DNA from: JAAXHB01 sp965221635
GTDB taxonomy: Bacteria > Actinomycetota > Acidimicrobiia > Acidimicrobiales > Aldehydirespiratoraceae
Assembly: GCA_965221635.1 (NCBI GenBank)
Contig: OZ244902.1
Coordinates: forward strand, 2,418,001 to 2,482,000
DNA length: 64,000 nt
Direction: 5' to 3'
Below are positions 26,740 to 37,400 of the stretch, piece after piece (position 1 is the stretch's first letter; every line of letters begins with the position of its first letter). The translations under genes and the position numbers were made by a program. A model generated the notes under the pieces. The model made no database searches. It was not told the DNA's origin and was given only the letters and a program-made list of their open reading frames with translations.

Positions 26740-29082
26740 ATGACCTCTGTCGACCTTGAAGTGCTCAAACAGGTGGAGCAACGCGTGCTGTGGTTGTCCA
26801 CCCGAATCGTGGACGCCGCCAACAGCCGAGACCGAACCGAGGTGAAGGTGGGCGGCCACCAGGCCTCCAGCGCGTCGATCGTGTCGATAATGACGGCGTT
26901 GTGGTTCGGTCACATCGGCGGCGACGACAAGGTGGCCGTGAAGCCCCACGCCTCGCCGGTGTATCACGCCATCAAATACCTCACCGGCGAACTCGACGCC
27001 TCGTACCTCACGTCGCTGCGCCGCCGCGGCGGCCTGCAGGCCTACCCGTCACGCACCAAGGATCCCGACGTGGCCGACTTCTCCACCGGTTCGGTGGGGC
27101 TCGGCGCGGTGGCGCCACTGTTCTCGGCCCTCACACGCCGCTACATAGACGACCACTTCGGAGCCCTGCCCCCAGCCCGTTTCATCGCCCTGGTGGGAGA
27201 CGCAGAACTAGACGAGGGCAACGTGTGGGAGGCAATAGCCGAGCCCACCACCCAAGGCCTCGGCAACTTCACGATGGTGGTTGACCTCAACCGCCAAAGC
27301 CTCGACAGGGTGATCCCCGGCATAGCCGCGCTGCGCCTCAAGAAGTTCTTCGCGGATGCCGGATGGCACGTGGCCGAAGCCAAGTACGGATCGAAACTGG
27401 CCGAGGCGTTCGCCAACACCGGCGGCGAAGCCCTGCGAGATCACATAGACGCCATGTCCAACGAGGCATACCAGGAACTGTTCGGCCTGAACGGCAAGCA
27501 GTTCCGCAAGGCGTTCCTGGAGGACTCCCTCTCCGCCGACAAAGCAGTAAGAAAACTGGCCGCCAACTACGACGATGACGCCCTGAAGGAACTGGTCACC
27601 GACCTCGGCGGCCACGACCTCGGCTTGCTGTTGGACACGTTCACACGGTGCGACAAGGAATCCGACCGCCCGTCGGTGGTTTTCGCGTACACGATCAAAG
27701 GCTGGGGACTGCCAATAGCAGGTGACCCGCTCAACCACGCCGCGCTACTGAGCGCCGAACAAATCGACGAACTGCGCAGCCGTGTGGGCCTCGACACCAC
27801 CACCGAATGGGACAGATTCGATCCCGAAACCCCACCCGGACAGTTGTGCAACGCGGTGGGCGGAGACATCAACAACCCCCGCCCCGTGCCCCGGCCAACA
27901 CCGGCCATACCCATGTCGGCCCGACCACCGGTTGCCAAGGGAAAGGTGTCCACCCAGGAGGCGTTCGGCAGGGTTCTCGCCAGCCTCGCCGACGTTGAAG
28001 GCATCGGCGACCGCATAGTCACCACCGCGCCCGACGTGTCGATCTCCACCAACCTGGGCGGCTGGATCAACAAGACCGGCGTGTACTCACATGTCGAACG
28101 TGCCGACCACGGCGGCGCCGATCGTCTGCTGCGCTGGGTGCCCCAACCATCGGGCCGTCACATCGAGCTCGGCATCAGTGAGATGAACATGTTCATGCTG
28201 CTCGGCCAGCTCGGCCTGAGTCACGACCATCACTCACAGCAGCTGTTCCCGATCGGCACCGTGTACGACCCGTTCGTGCTGCGCGGCCTCGACGCGTTCA
28301 TCTACTCGCTGTACAACGACGCCAGGTTCATCGTGGCCGGCACCCCCAGCGGCATCACCCTCGCACCCGAAGGCGGCGCCCATCAGTCCACAATCACCGC
28401 CTCGGTGGGTTCCGAACTGCCAGGCCTGCGTTACGCCGAACCGGCCTACGCCACCGAGGTGGACTGGCTGCTGTGCGACGCCATCGGCCAGATCAGCGCA
28501 CCCGACGGCACCAGCACCTACCTGCGCCTGTCCACACGGCCCATCGACCAGGCCCCCTTCGCGCAGGCCATGGAGCGCTACGGGGAGAACGTGCTTCGCC
28601 GTCACGTGGTGGCCGGCGGTTACAGGCTGCGAGAGGCGCCCAACGACGGACGCCCATCGGTGACCATCGTCACCACCGGAGTAACCGCACCCGAGGCGCT
28701 GGCCGCCGCCGCCGAGCTACACGACGAGGGAGTGTCGGCATCGGTGATTCACCTCACCAGCCCCAACCGGGTGTACCACAGCTGGCGCGCCCGTTACGCA
28801 ACAACTGTGATGACCGGCGCCGCGGTGCGTGAGCCAAGCCAGCTGCACCGCATGGTGCCCACAGCCGAGCGTCGCTACCCGGTGATCAGCGTCCACGACG
28901 CCGCAAGTCACAGCCTGGCGTGGATCGGCTCCGCGCTCGGCACCCGCCAGTACACCCTCGGCGTTGACCGGTTCGGCGAGTCCGGCACGATCTCCGAGCT
29001 GTACGAGGCCACCGGAATCTCCGCCGGCAACATAGTGAACGCCGCGCTGATAGCAATCAACGAAACCGAAATGCCTCACTAA
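26740..29082 (+). CDS. thiamine-diphosphate-dependent transketolase/AceE-like enzyme
   Basis: 780 residues. The TPP-binding motif is GDAELDEGNVWEAIAEP followed by the Mg-ligand region VVDLNRQSLD, in the order found in AceE-type (homodimeric) pyruvate dehydrogenase E1 and transketolases. Further conserved pieces are GGHQASSASIVSIMTALWF, KPHASPVYHAIKYLTGEL and a pyrimidine-binding domain with IELGISEMNMFMLLGQLGLS. AceE itself is near 890 residues, so this is a shorter relative that might act on pyruvate, another 2-oxoacid or a ketose phosphate. No E2 or E3 gene is adjacent. GAAAGG gives a ribosome-binding site 6-7 nt before ATG. Family is secure; substrate is not. Confidence 0.85.
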   Translation: MTSVDLEVLKQVEQRVLWLSTRIVDAANSRDRTEVKVGGHQASSASIVSIMTALWFGHIGGDDKVAVKPHASPVYHAIKYLTGELDASYLTSLRRRGGLQAYPSRTKDPDVADFSTGSVGLGAVAPLFSALTRRYIDDHFGALPPARFIALVGDAELDEGNVWEAIAEPTTQGLGNFTMVVDLNRQSLDRVIPGIAALRLKKFFADAGWHVAEAKYGSKLAEAFANTGGEALRDHIDAMSNEAYQELFGLNGKQFRKAFLEDSLSADKAVRKLAANYDDDALKELVTDLGGHDLGLLLDTFTRCDKESDRPSVVFAYTIKGWGLPIAGDPLNHAALLSAEQIDELRSRVGLDTTTEWDRFDPETPPGQLCNAVGGDINNPRPVPRPTPAIPMSARPPVAKGKVSTQEAFGRVLASLADVEGIGDRIVTTAPDVSISTNLGGWINKTGVYSHVERADHGGADRLLRWVPQPSGRHIELGISEMNMFMLLGQLGLSHDHHSQQLFPIGTVYDPFVLRGLDAFIYSLYNDARFIVAGTPSGITLAPEGGAHQSTITASVGSELPGLRYAEPAYATEVDWLLCDAIGQISAPDGTSTYLRLSTRPIDQAPFAQAMERYGENVLRRHVVAGGYRLREAPNDGRPSVTIVTTGVTAPEALAAAAELHDEGVSASVIHLTSPNRVYHSWRARYATTVMTGAAVREPSQLHRMVPTAERRYPVISVHDAASHSLAWIGSALGTRQYTLGVDRFGESGTISELYEATGISAGNIVNAALIAINETEMPH

Positions 29083-29149
29083 CCCACCACCCACGCCGCA
29101 CTGGGCGGCTTCACGAACGACTGTTCGCAAGCGGTGGCGCGGTGGGCGC

Positions 29150-29155
29150 TAGAAT
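29150..29155 (+). promoter_or_regulatory. TAGAAT -10 box of uvrA, leaderless arrangement
   Basis: TAGAAT is followed by 7 nt and then GTG 29163. A start at the upstream in-frame GTG 29142 would put the promoter inside the gene, so this box argues for GTG 29163. Confidence 0.5.
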
Positions 29156-29162
29156 CCTGGCT

Positions 29163-32100
29163 GTGGCGGACCGGCTTGTGATCTCGGGCGCCCGCGAGCA
29201 CAACCTCTGCAACGTCAACCTTGATCTGCCCCGTGACCGGCTGATCGTGTTCACCGGCCTTTCGGGGTCGGGGAAGAGTTCGCTGGCGTTCGACACGATC
29301 TACGCCGAGGGTCAGCGCCGCTACGTGGAGTCCCTCTCGGCGTACGCCAGGCAGTTCCTGGGACAGATGGACAAGCCCGACGTTGACTTCATCGAGGGAC
29401 TGTCGCCCGCGATTTCGATAGATCAGAAGAGCGCGTCACGCAACCCTCGCTCCACGGTGGGAACGGTCACCGAGGTGTACGACTACCTGCGGCTGCTGTA
29501 CGCCCGCATCGGCGTGCCGCACGACCCCGAAACCGGCGAGCGGCTGATCCGCCAAACACCGCAGCAGATCGTCGACCGGATCCTGGGCCTGCCGGAAGGC
29601 ACCCGATTCCAGGTGCTGGCCCCGGTGGTGCGTGGCCGCAAAGGCACCTATGACACGTTGCTGGCCGATCTTGGCCGTCAGGGGTTCGCCCGTGCGGTGG
29701 TGGACGGAGAGCTGGTGGAACTGGCCGACATGGCCGACGCAACCGGCCTGTCCGGCGGCGCCGACGGCATGGCCCTCGCCCGTTACGAAACGCACGACAT
29801 TGCGGTTGTGGTCGACAGGCTGGTGCTGCGCCCCGGCATTGAGCGACGCCTCACCGATTCGGTGGAAACGGCGCTGCGCCTGGCCGGAGGAATAGCCGAA
29901 ATCGAGATCGTTCCCCGACCCGGCGCTTCGACCGCGACCCCGAGCGACGCCGATTCCCCAAATCCCGACGCTTCCCACGCTTCCGATACCGACGCTTCCC
30001 CCGAGCCCGACGCTGGCCACAACGGCGCCTCCGCCAACCCCGCCAACCCCGCCAACCTCGCCAACACCACCGACCTCACCGCGAACACCAAGATCGTGTT
30101 CAGCCAGCATCTCGCCCGCCCTTCGGACGGCAAGAGCTTCGAGGAGCTCGCCCCCCGCAACTTCTCGTTCAACTCGCCCTACGGCGCCTGCGAGCACTGC
30201 GACGGCCTCGGCACCGTGTTCGAGGTTGACCCGCACCTCGTGGTTCCCGACCCCGACAACACCATCAACGGTGGCGCCATCACGCCATGGTCAGAGAGCC
30301 GCTCCCGCTACTACCCACGCCTGCTCGCCGCGGTGTGCGACAAGTACGACATCCCCCGCAACGTGGCCTGGCGCAAACTCACCGAACGCCAGCGCGAAAT
30401 GCTGCTTTACGCCAAGGGGGTCACAGGCAGGGTCACGGTGCGCTACCGCAACCGTTACGGACGCTCCCGCGCCTACGAGGCCGGGTTCGAGGGCGCGGTG
30501 CCGTTCTTGATGCGCCGCCACACCGATTCCACAAGCGACGCCGCCCGCGCCCACATCGAGGGGTACATGCGCACCGTGTCGTGCCAAACCTGCCGAGGCG
30601 CCCGGCTCAATCCACTGTCGCTGGCGGTGACCATCGGCGGGCTCAACATTCACGAACTGTGCGCCAAGTCGATCTCGGAGGCCACCAAAGCCCTGATGGA
30701 GCTCGAACTCGACGACCGGGACGCCATGATCGCCGAACAGGTGCTCAAGGAGATCCGGGCACGCCTCGGCTTCCTGCTCGACGTGGGCCTCGACTATCTC
30801 ACCTTGTCCCGCAGCGCCGCCACCCTCGCCGGGGGAGAAGCCCAACGCATCCGCCTGGCCAGCCAGGTGGGATCGGGACTGGTGGGTGTGCTGTACGTGC
30901 TGGACGAGCCGTCCATCGGCTTGCACCAGCGCGACAATCAGCGCCTCATAGACACGCTCGTGCGCATGAGAGACCTCGGCAACACGGTGCTGGTGGTGGA
31001 ACACGACGAGGAAACGATCCGAACAGCCGATCACGTGGTGGACATAGGCCCCGGCGCGGGCGCCCACGGCGGGCAGATCGTGCATTCGGGCCCGCTGGAA
31101 GGCCTGCTCACCAACAAGGAGTCCCTCACCGGCCAGTACCTGTCGGGCAGCAGAACCATCCCCGTGCCCCCCACACGCCGCCCCGGCGACGGCACGAAGG
31201 TGATCGTGCACGGCGCCCGTGAGAACAACCTGGCCGAAATCGACGTGGAGATCCCCCTGGGCCGGTTCGTGTGCGTGACCGGCGTGTCCGGTTCGGGCAA
31301 GTCGTCACTGATCAACGAGATCCTGCTCAAGGCGCTGATGCAGCACGTCTACCGATCCAAAACCCCACCCGGTCGCCACACCAGGGTCACCGGCATGGAA
31401 AACCTCGACAAGGTGATCGCCATAGACCAGTCACCCATCGGGCGCACCCCCCGCTCCAATCCGGCCACCTACACCGGGGTGTTCACCCATGTGCGAAACT
31501 TGTTCTCCCGCACCGCCGAGAGCAGGGTGCGTGGTTACATGCCGGGCCGGTTCTCGTTCAACGTGAAAGGCGGCCGCTGCGAGGCCTGCCAGGGCGACGG
31601 CACGATCCGCATAGAGATGCACTTCCTGCCCGACGTGTACGTGCCGTGTGAGGTGTGCAAGGGCAGGCGCTACAACCGTGACACCCTGGAGATCACCTTC
31701 AAGGGTCGCAACATTGCCGAAGTGCTCGACATGTCCTGCGCGGAGGCGCTGGAGTTCTTCGCCAATCAGCCCACGATCGCCCGTCACATGCAAACAATCA
31801 CAGACGTGGGCCTCGGTTACGTGCGACTGGGCCAGCCCGCGCCCACACTTTCGGGCGGCGAGGCGCAACGGGTGAAACTGGCCTCCGAGCTGGCCAAACG
31901 CTCCACCGGTCACACCCTGTACAGCCTCGACGAGCCCACCACCGGCTTGCATTTCGAGGACGTGCGCAAGCTGCTCGGGGTGCTCGACCGCCTGGTGGAC
32001 GCAGGCAACACGGTGGTGGTGATCGAGCACAACCTGGACGTGATCAAGACCGCCGACTGGATCATCGACCTCGGCCCCGAGGGCGGCTCCGGCGGCGGCC

Positions 32101-32183
32101 GAATAGTGGCCACCGGCACCCCCGAGCAGGTGGCCGAAGTGCCTGAAAGCCACACCGGCCGCTACCTGCGCACAATGCTGTGA
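29163..32183 (+). CDS. uvrA: excinuclease ABC subunit A
   Basis: 1,006 residues from GTG 29163. UvrA dimers scan DNA and load UvrB. Two ABC ATPase halves are present: Walker A GLSGSGKSSLA and GVSGSGKSSLI, signatures LAGGEAQRIRLA and LSGGEAQRVKLA, Walker B VLYVLDEPSIGLH and LYSLDEPTTGLH. Cys pairs remain in GACEHCDGLG, SCQTCRGARL, GRCEACQGDG and VPCEVCKGRR. Two other pairs usual in UvrA are missing: HCPxCG reads HDPETG (near 118), and the ACPxCG before the SFNSPYGAC segment reads ARPSDG (near 319). A Pro/Asp/Ala-rich insert of about 50 residues (near 254-306, with NPANPANLAN) lies between them. The rest is full length. Confidence 0.97.
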   Translation: MADRLVISGAREHNLCNVNLDLPRDRLIVFTGLSGSGKSSLAFDTIYAEGQRRYVESLSAYARQFLGQMDKPDVDFIEGLSPAISIDQKSASRNPRSTVGTVTEVYDYLRLLYARIGVPHDPETGERLIRQTPQQIVDRILGLPEGTRFQVLAPVVRGRKGTYDTLLADLGRQGFARAVVDGELVELADMADATGLSGGADGMALARYETHDIAVVVDRLVLRPGIERRLTDSVETALRLAGGIAEIEIVPRPGASTATPSDADSPNPDASHASDTDASPEPDAGHNGASANPANPANLANTTDLTANTKIVFSQHLARPSDGKSFEELAPRNFSFNSPYGACEHCDGLGTVFEVDPHLVVPDPDNTINGGAITPWSESRSRYYPRLLAAVCDKYDIPRNVAWRKLTERQREMLLYAKGVTGRVTVRYRNRYGRSRAYEAGFEGAVPFLMRRHTDSTSDAARAHIEGYMRTVSCQTCRGARLNPLSLAVTIGGLNIHELCAKSISEATKALMELELDDRDAMIAEQVLKEIRARLGFLLDVGLDYLTLSRSAATLAGGEAQRIRLASQVGSGLVGVLYVLDEPSIGLHQRDNQRLIDTLVRMRDLGNTVLVVEHDEETIRTADHVVDIGPGAGAHGGQIVHSGPLEGLLTNKESLTGQYLSGSRTIPVPPTRRPGDGTKVIVHGARENNLAEIDVEIPLGRFVCVTGVSGSGKSSLINEILLKALMQHVYRSKTPPGRHTRVTGMENLDKVIAIDQSPIGRTPRSNPATYTGVFTHVRNLFSRTAESRVRGYMPGRFSFNVKGGRCEACQGDGTIRIEMHFLPDVYVPCEVCKGRRYNRDTLEITFKGRNIAEVLDMSCAEALEFFANQPTIARHMQTITDVGLGYVRLGQPAPTLSGGEAQRVKLASELAKRSTGHTLYSLDEPTTGLHFEDVRKLLGVLDRLVDAGNTVVVIEHNLDVIKTADWIIDLGPEGGSGGGRIVATGTPEQVAEVPESHTGRYLRTML

Positions 32184-32226
32184 ACCCAGCGAGCCCCGCC
32201 GCGAGCACCCCAGTGAGCCCGCCCCT

Positions 32227-34119
32227 GTGAACCCCGGGCCCCCAGCCGCGAGCCCAGCCCCCGAGCGCCTGGAGCGGCCACCGGCGGGTTCGATCCCTCA
32301 AGGTCCGGGCTGCTACCAGTTCCTCGACGCCGAGGGACGCATCATCTACGTGGGCAAGGCCAAGAGCCTTCGGGCGCGCCTGTCCAACTACTTCGGATCG
32401 CACCTGCCGCTGCGCACCCGCCAAATGGTGGACGCGGCGCGTTCGGTGGAGTGGATCCAGGTGGACGGCGAGGTGGACGCCCTGATGTTGGAGTTCTCGC
32501 TGATCCAACGCCACCGGCCCCGGTTTAACGTGCGTTACACCGACGACAAGTCCTACCCGTTCCTGTGCGTGACCTTGTTGGACGAGTGGCCAAGGGCGAT
32601 GGTGATGCGAGGCCGCCACCGCAAGGGCAACCGCTACTTCGGCCCTTACGGCCACGCCTACGCAATTCGGGAGACCCTCGACTTGCTGTTGCGCACCTTT
32701 CCCATACGCACCTGCACCGACGGCAAGTTCCGTCGTTACGCCGCCCTGGGCAAGCCGTGCCTGCTGTACCACATAGAAAAATGCTCGGCGCCGTGCGTGG
32801 ATGAGATCTCCAAGGCCGAATACCAGGAACTGATCGGCGAGCTGCTGCGCTTCCTGGAGGGTGACACCGAACCGGTGCTCGCCCGCCTCGCAGAAGAGAT
32901 GCAAGACGCCGCCGGCGAGCTGGATTTTGAGCGGGCCGCTCGGTTGCGTGACCGGCTCGCCTCGGTGAGAAAGGCCGTGGAAACCCAGCAAATGGTGGGC
33001 GCCCGCAACGAGAACTTCGACGTGGTGGGCGTGGCCGATGACGAACTGGAGGCCGCGGCGCAGGTGTTCTTTGTGCGCAAGGGCCGGGTGATGGGCCGCC
33101 GTGGGTTCATTGTGGACAAGGCCGAACAGCTCGACACTCCGCAACTGATGGGCCGGGTGCTGGAGCGGCTGTACTTCGACGACAACCCCCTCGGGTTCCC
33201 CAAACAGGTGCTGGTGCCCGCCATGCCCGACGATCCGGTGCTGTACCAGCAGTGGCTGGGCGCCCGCCGGGGCACCAGTGTGACGTTGCGTGTTCCTCAG
33301 CGGGGCGCCAAGAAGGCCCTGCAGGAAACCGTGGCCCGCAACGCCCGAGAGTCCTTCGAGCGTCACCGCCTCAAACGGGCCACTGATCACAACAGCCGGG
33401 CTAGAGCCCTCAACGAGCTTCAACAGCACCTGGGGATGGGTTGGTCGCCGTTGCGGATCGAGTGCTTCGACATGAGCCACCTGTCGGGCCGTGACTATGT
33501 GGGTTCGATGGTGGTGATGGAGGACGGCCTGCCCCGCAAGTCCGATTACAGGCGTTTCAAGATCCGCACAGTGGACGGCAACGACGACTTCGCCGCCATG
33601 GAGGAGGTGCTAACCCGCCGTCTGGTGAACTACATCAACCAGCGCTCACGGCCCGTGGACGAGCGCGACGGACGGTTCTCCTACCCGCCGCAACTGCTGG
33701 TGGTGGACGGCGGCAAGGGGCAACTCTCGGTGGCGGTTCGCGTGCTGCGCTCGCTGGCCCTCCAGGACGAGATCGCGGTGGCGGCGCTGGCCAAACAGTT
33801 CGAGGAGCTGTTCGTGCCCGGACGGGCCGAACCGGTGCAGATTCCCCGCCAGTCCGAGGCCCTGTACATGCTGCAACGCATCCGCGACGAGAGCCACCGT
33901 TTCGCCGTGGACTACCACCGCCGCCTGCGCGCCAAACGCATGACCCGCTCGGTGCTCGACGACATCGCCGGACTCGGCCCCGCCCGACGCACCCGCCTCA
34001 TCAAGGAGCTCGGCGGCGTGGCGGCAGTGAAACGTGCCGAACTGCACGAACTGGAAGCAATTCCGTGGCTTCCCGATCAAGTCGCGCAAAACATCCACAA
34101 CGCCTTACACCCCGCCTGA
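32227..34119 (+). CDS. uvrC: excinuclease ABC subunit C
   Basis: 630 residues from GTG 32227, 43 bp after uvrA. UvrC makes both incisions around a lesion. The GIY-YIG domain that cuts 3' is at about residues 25-105 (GCYQFLDAEGRIIYVGKAKS, LRARLSNYF). A UVR motif near 220-250 (EMQDAAGELDFERAARLRD) binds UvrB. The RNase-H-like 5' nuclease follows (RIECFDMSHLSGRDYVGSMV, LLVVDGGKGQLSVAVRVL, HRFAVDYHR), then tandem helix-hairpin-helix at the end (DIAGLGPARRTRLIKELGG). All expected parts are present. In related genomes rapZ usually follows directly; here a 12-kb gene intervenes. Confidence 0.97.
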   Translation: MNPGPPAASPAPERLERPPAGSIPQGPGCYQFLDAEGRIIYVGKAKSLRARLSNYFGSHLPLRTRQMVDAARSVEWIQVDGEVDALMLEFSLIQRHRPRFNVRYTDDKSYPFLCVTLLDEWPRAMVMRGRHRKGNRYFGPYGHAYAIRETLDLLLRTFPIRTCTDGKFRRYAALGKPCLLYHIEKCSAPCVDEISKAEYQELIGELLRFLEGDTEPVLARLAEEMQDAAGELDFERAARLRDRLASVRKAVETQQMVGARNENFDVVGVADDELEAAAQVFFVRKGRVMGRRGFIVDKAEQLDTPQLMGRVLERLYFDDNPLGFPKQVLVPAMPDDPVLYQQWLGARRGTSVTLRVPQRGAKKALQETVARNARESFERHRLKRATDHNSRARALNELQQHLGMGWSPLRIECFDMSHLSGRDYVGSMVVMEDGLPRKSDYRRFKIRTVDGNDDFAAMEEVLTRRLVNYINQRSRPVDERDGRFSYPPQLLVVDGGKGQLSVAVRVLRSLALQDEIAVAALAKQFEELFVPGRAEPVQIPRQSEALYMLQRIRDESHRFAVDYHRRLRAKRMTRSVLDDIAGLGPARRTRLIKELGGVAAVKRAELHELEAIPWLPDQVAQNIHNALHPA

Positions 34120-34164
34120 AACGCCATCGGATCCAAAGCGAGTGACCTGAGCAGGCGACCGCAC

Positions 34165-34320
34165 CCAGCAATTGCCATAATGCAGCGTCGGGCTTGGATC
34201 AATGGCGATCCACCCACCCCGCTGTCCGCACCTAGCAATTGCTATAATACTGTCCTGGTTGGATCCAAGGCGAATGCCCCGATCCACCGACCATAACTAC
34301 CAATTGCTACAATACTGTGC
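34165..34320. promoter_or_regulatory. three tandem CAATTG-palindrome / TATAAT promoter-like units
   Basis: Three imperfect copies, spaced 67 and 65 bp, precede the giant surface-protein gene. CAATTG centres are at 34169-34174, 34236-34241 and 34301-34306. Around the middle centre is the perfect 12-bp palindrome TAGCAATTGCTA, directly followed by TATAAT (34243-34248). The first copy has CAGCAATTGCCA with CATAAT, the third TACCAATTGCTA with TACAAT. TTGGATC and GGCGA words are shared in the spacers, and a partial fourth spacer precedes the first. The units are AT-rich islands in GC-rich DNA. They look like duplicated promoter-operator modules for the downstream gene. Confidence 0.65.
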
Positions 34321-34402
34321 CGTTTTGGTGCAGAAGCGACGGCGCAGTAGGCCGCCTGCGCTGTGACGCTTCCATGTCACCCCACGCGTTATCGTGACCA
34401 CC

Positions 34403-37400
34403 ATGGCAAAGACTCTGAGTCGATTCATTGCACTGCTCACGGCGTTTGGCTTGGCGGTGGCCACCACGGTGGTTCATGCGCCGATGGCTGCCGCGCAGGT
34501 GTCCGTTCCCAACGCGCCCACGATTGATTCGGTGGTGGCGGGCACGGGCCCTGGTGAGCTGGTGGTCACCTGGAGTTGGACCGACACAAACTGCCACATC
34601 ACCGGCACCTCCGCGGGTTACGAGGTGCAGTACTGGAAGACCACATCCACTCAGCGGTCTTCGTCAGACGTTGGCCCGCCCGGAAACGTGGGCGGCTTGC
34701 TGCCCAACAACGCCGACAGCGGCGCGTTCGTGGTGGAGCAGGACTTCGGCACCGCCACGGCGATAACACAAGAGGTGTTCAACATCGACTCCCAGGCCTC
34801 CGGTCCGGCCAACACGGGACAGGTCGGCGTCACGCTCGACGCGGTGGCGTACAACGTGGCCGTGCTGGTCACCAGCGGATCGGGCCTCACAGTGCAAGAG
34901 TGCGACGCCTCCAGCGACTTGAGCGCCTCGGTGTCCGCCACCCCCAACGCAGATCTCACCCCGGACTTCGGCGCCGGCACGGTTGCGGATTTGTCGCTCA
35001 CCACTGGGGTGGCGATGAGCGCGGTCACGCTTCCTGTGGCCACTGGTGGCAACGGCGCCTTGTCCTACAGCATCACTCCGGCGCTGCCCGATGGATTGGC
35101 TTTCGACGGCGCCACTCGGGAGTTGTCGGGGACGCCCACGACGTTTCAGGCGGCCGCCACCTACACGTACACGGTCACCGATGTGGACGGCGACACCGAC
35201 ACCATCGACTTCCAAATCGACGTTTCCGTTCCTTTGCCTGGTGCGCCCACCGGGTTCACCGCCACTGCGGGCATGGGGCAGGTGAGCTTGGGCTGGGACG
35301 ATCCGTCCAATACCACGATCACGAAGTATCAGGCGCGCCACAAGGCGGGTTCTGCGTTCGGTGCCGGTGATGAGACCTTGTGGGCCGACATTTCGAGCAG
35401 CGACGCGTCCACCACCTCTCACACCGTCACCGGGTTGACCATTGGGGTGCAGTACGTGTTTCAGGTGCGGGCCGTGAACGCCGGCGGTGAGGGCGCCGGG
35501 TCGGCGGAGGCCACCGCCACACCCACCGGGTCGATGGTGGTGGCGCCTTTGGAGTTGACGGTGGCCGAGGCAGGGTCAGCCACGTTCACCGTGGTCTTGA
35601 CTGCTGCCCCAAGCGCTTCGGTCACGGTGAACATCACCAATGGCGACAGCACCGCGTTGTCGGTGAGCCCCGCGTCGCTCACGTTCACCACCTCCAATTT
35701 TGCTACGGCGCAAACGGTCACCGTTTCGGGTGTGAACGACGCCGACGGTGTTTCTGAGGTAGTGACCGTGTCCCTTGCCGCCACCACAGGAGGCGGTTAC
35801 GACGGCGCCACCGGCGCGGTGACGGTGACGCTGACCGATGACGACACCGGCCTTGAGTTGTCGCCTGCCAGTTTGACCGTGGTTGAGAATCAAACCGGCA
35901 CATTCACGGTGGCCTTGGCGGCCGCACCGGCGAGCCCGGTCACGGTGAGCGTGACCAGTGGTGATACCACGGCGTTGTCGGTGAACCCGGCGTCACTCAC
36001 CTTCGGCACCATCGATTTCGCCACGGCGCAGACGGTGACCGTGTCGGGTTTGGACGACGACGACCCGTTTGAGGAGACCGTGCAAGTGGTGGTGACGGCC
36101 TCGGGGGGCGGCTATGACGGCGTGTCCGGTGAGGTCACGGTAACGGTGATCGATGATGACTTCGTTCCTCCGCCGCCGACGATTGATTCGGTGGCGCCGG
36201 GATCGGCGTTGTATCCAGGTGAGTTGGAGGTCACCTGGAGTTGGACGTTCGCGCAGTGCTACCTCACTGGCGCATTTTCGGCGTACGTGGTGCTCTATTG
36301 GAAGGTGGGCGCCGTTGACCGTGCGCCCTCCGAGATCGGTTATCCGGATCTCAACGGCCAGCAGCCCAACAATGCCACCAATGGCGCCTTTGAAGTGGTG
36401 AAGGACTTTGGGGAAAATGACGTGTCCGGTGAGACACTTGCGATCGGGGAGCGCACTGATTTCGGCAGGGCATTCCTCGGACAGGTGGGCGTGGCTCTGG
36501 ATCCGGTGCCGTACAACGTGGCGATGTATGTGATCAGCGGTCGCGGCGACGAGGAACATGAATGTAACGTCGCTAGCGAGTTGAGCCCGCCGACTGTGGC
36601 AACGCCGTTGGCTGACGTGGCACCCGACTTCGGCACGGCCACGGTAGCGGACTTGGTGCTCACGAGGGGCACGACCATGACACCTGCCACGTTGCCCCAG
36701 GGCAGTGGTGGCAATGGCGCTCTCACTTACAGCATCGTGGAGGCGTTGCCTTCCGGGTTGAGCTTCGACGCAGATACTCGTGTGCTGTCGGGCACGCCCA
36801 CTGTCTTGCAGGATGCGGCCACGTACACCTACAGGGTCACCGATGTGGACGGTGACACCGACACGCTCACCTTGGACATCACGGTGCTTCCACCGCCGCC
36901 CGCCAAGCCAACCGGGTTCACCGCCACCGCGGGCCCCGAACGGGTGGCGCTGAACTGGACCGATCCGTCCAACGACACCATCTCCAAGTATCAGGTGCGC
37001 TACAAGGCAGGCTCCAGTTTTGGCGCGGGCGACAACGGCTTGTGGACAGACATTGCCAACAGCGGCGCCACAACCACCGCTCACACCGTTACCGGGCTCA
37101 CCGCGGGGGTGCAGTACGTGTTCCAGGTGCGCGGCGTGAACGACGGTGGCGAAGGTGCGGAGTCCGACGCAGCCACCGCCACGCCCTTCTCGGGGATCGT
37201 GCTGTCGGTTCCAACGCTGTCGCTCAATGAGGGCGCTTCCGGTTCGTTCACCGTTGCGCTGGCCACGCAGCCCACCGCCACGGTCACCGTGAGCGTCACC
37301 AGCGCCGACACGGGCGCGGTGACGGTGGACACAACGTCGTTGACGTTCACCACAACCGATTGGGCCACCACCCAGACCGTGAACGTGACCGCTGAGCAGG

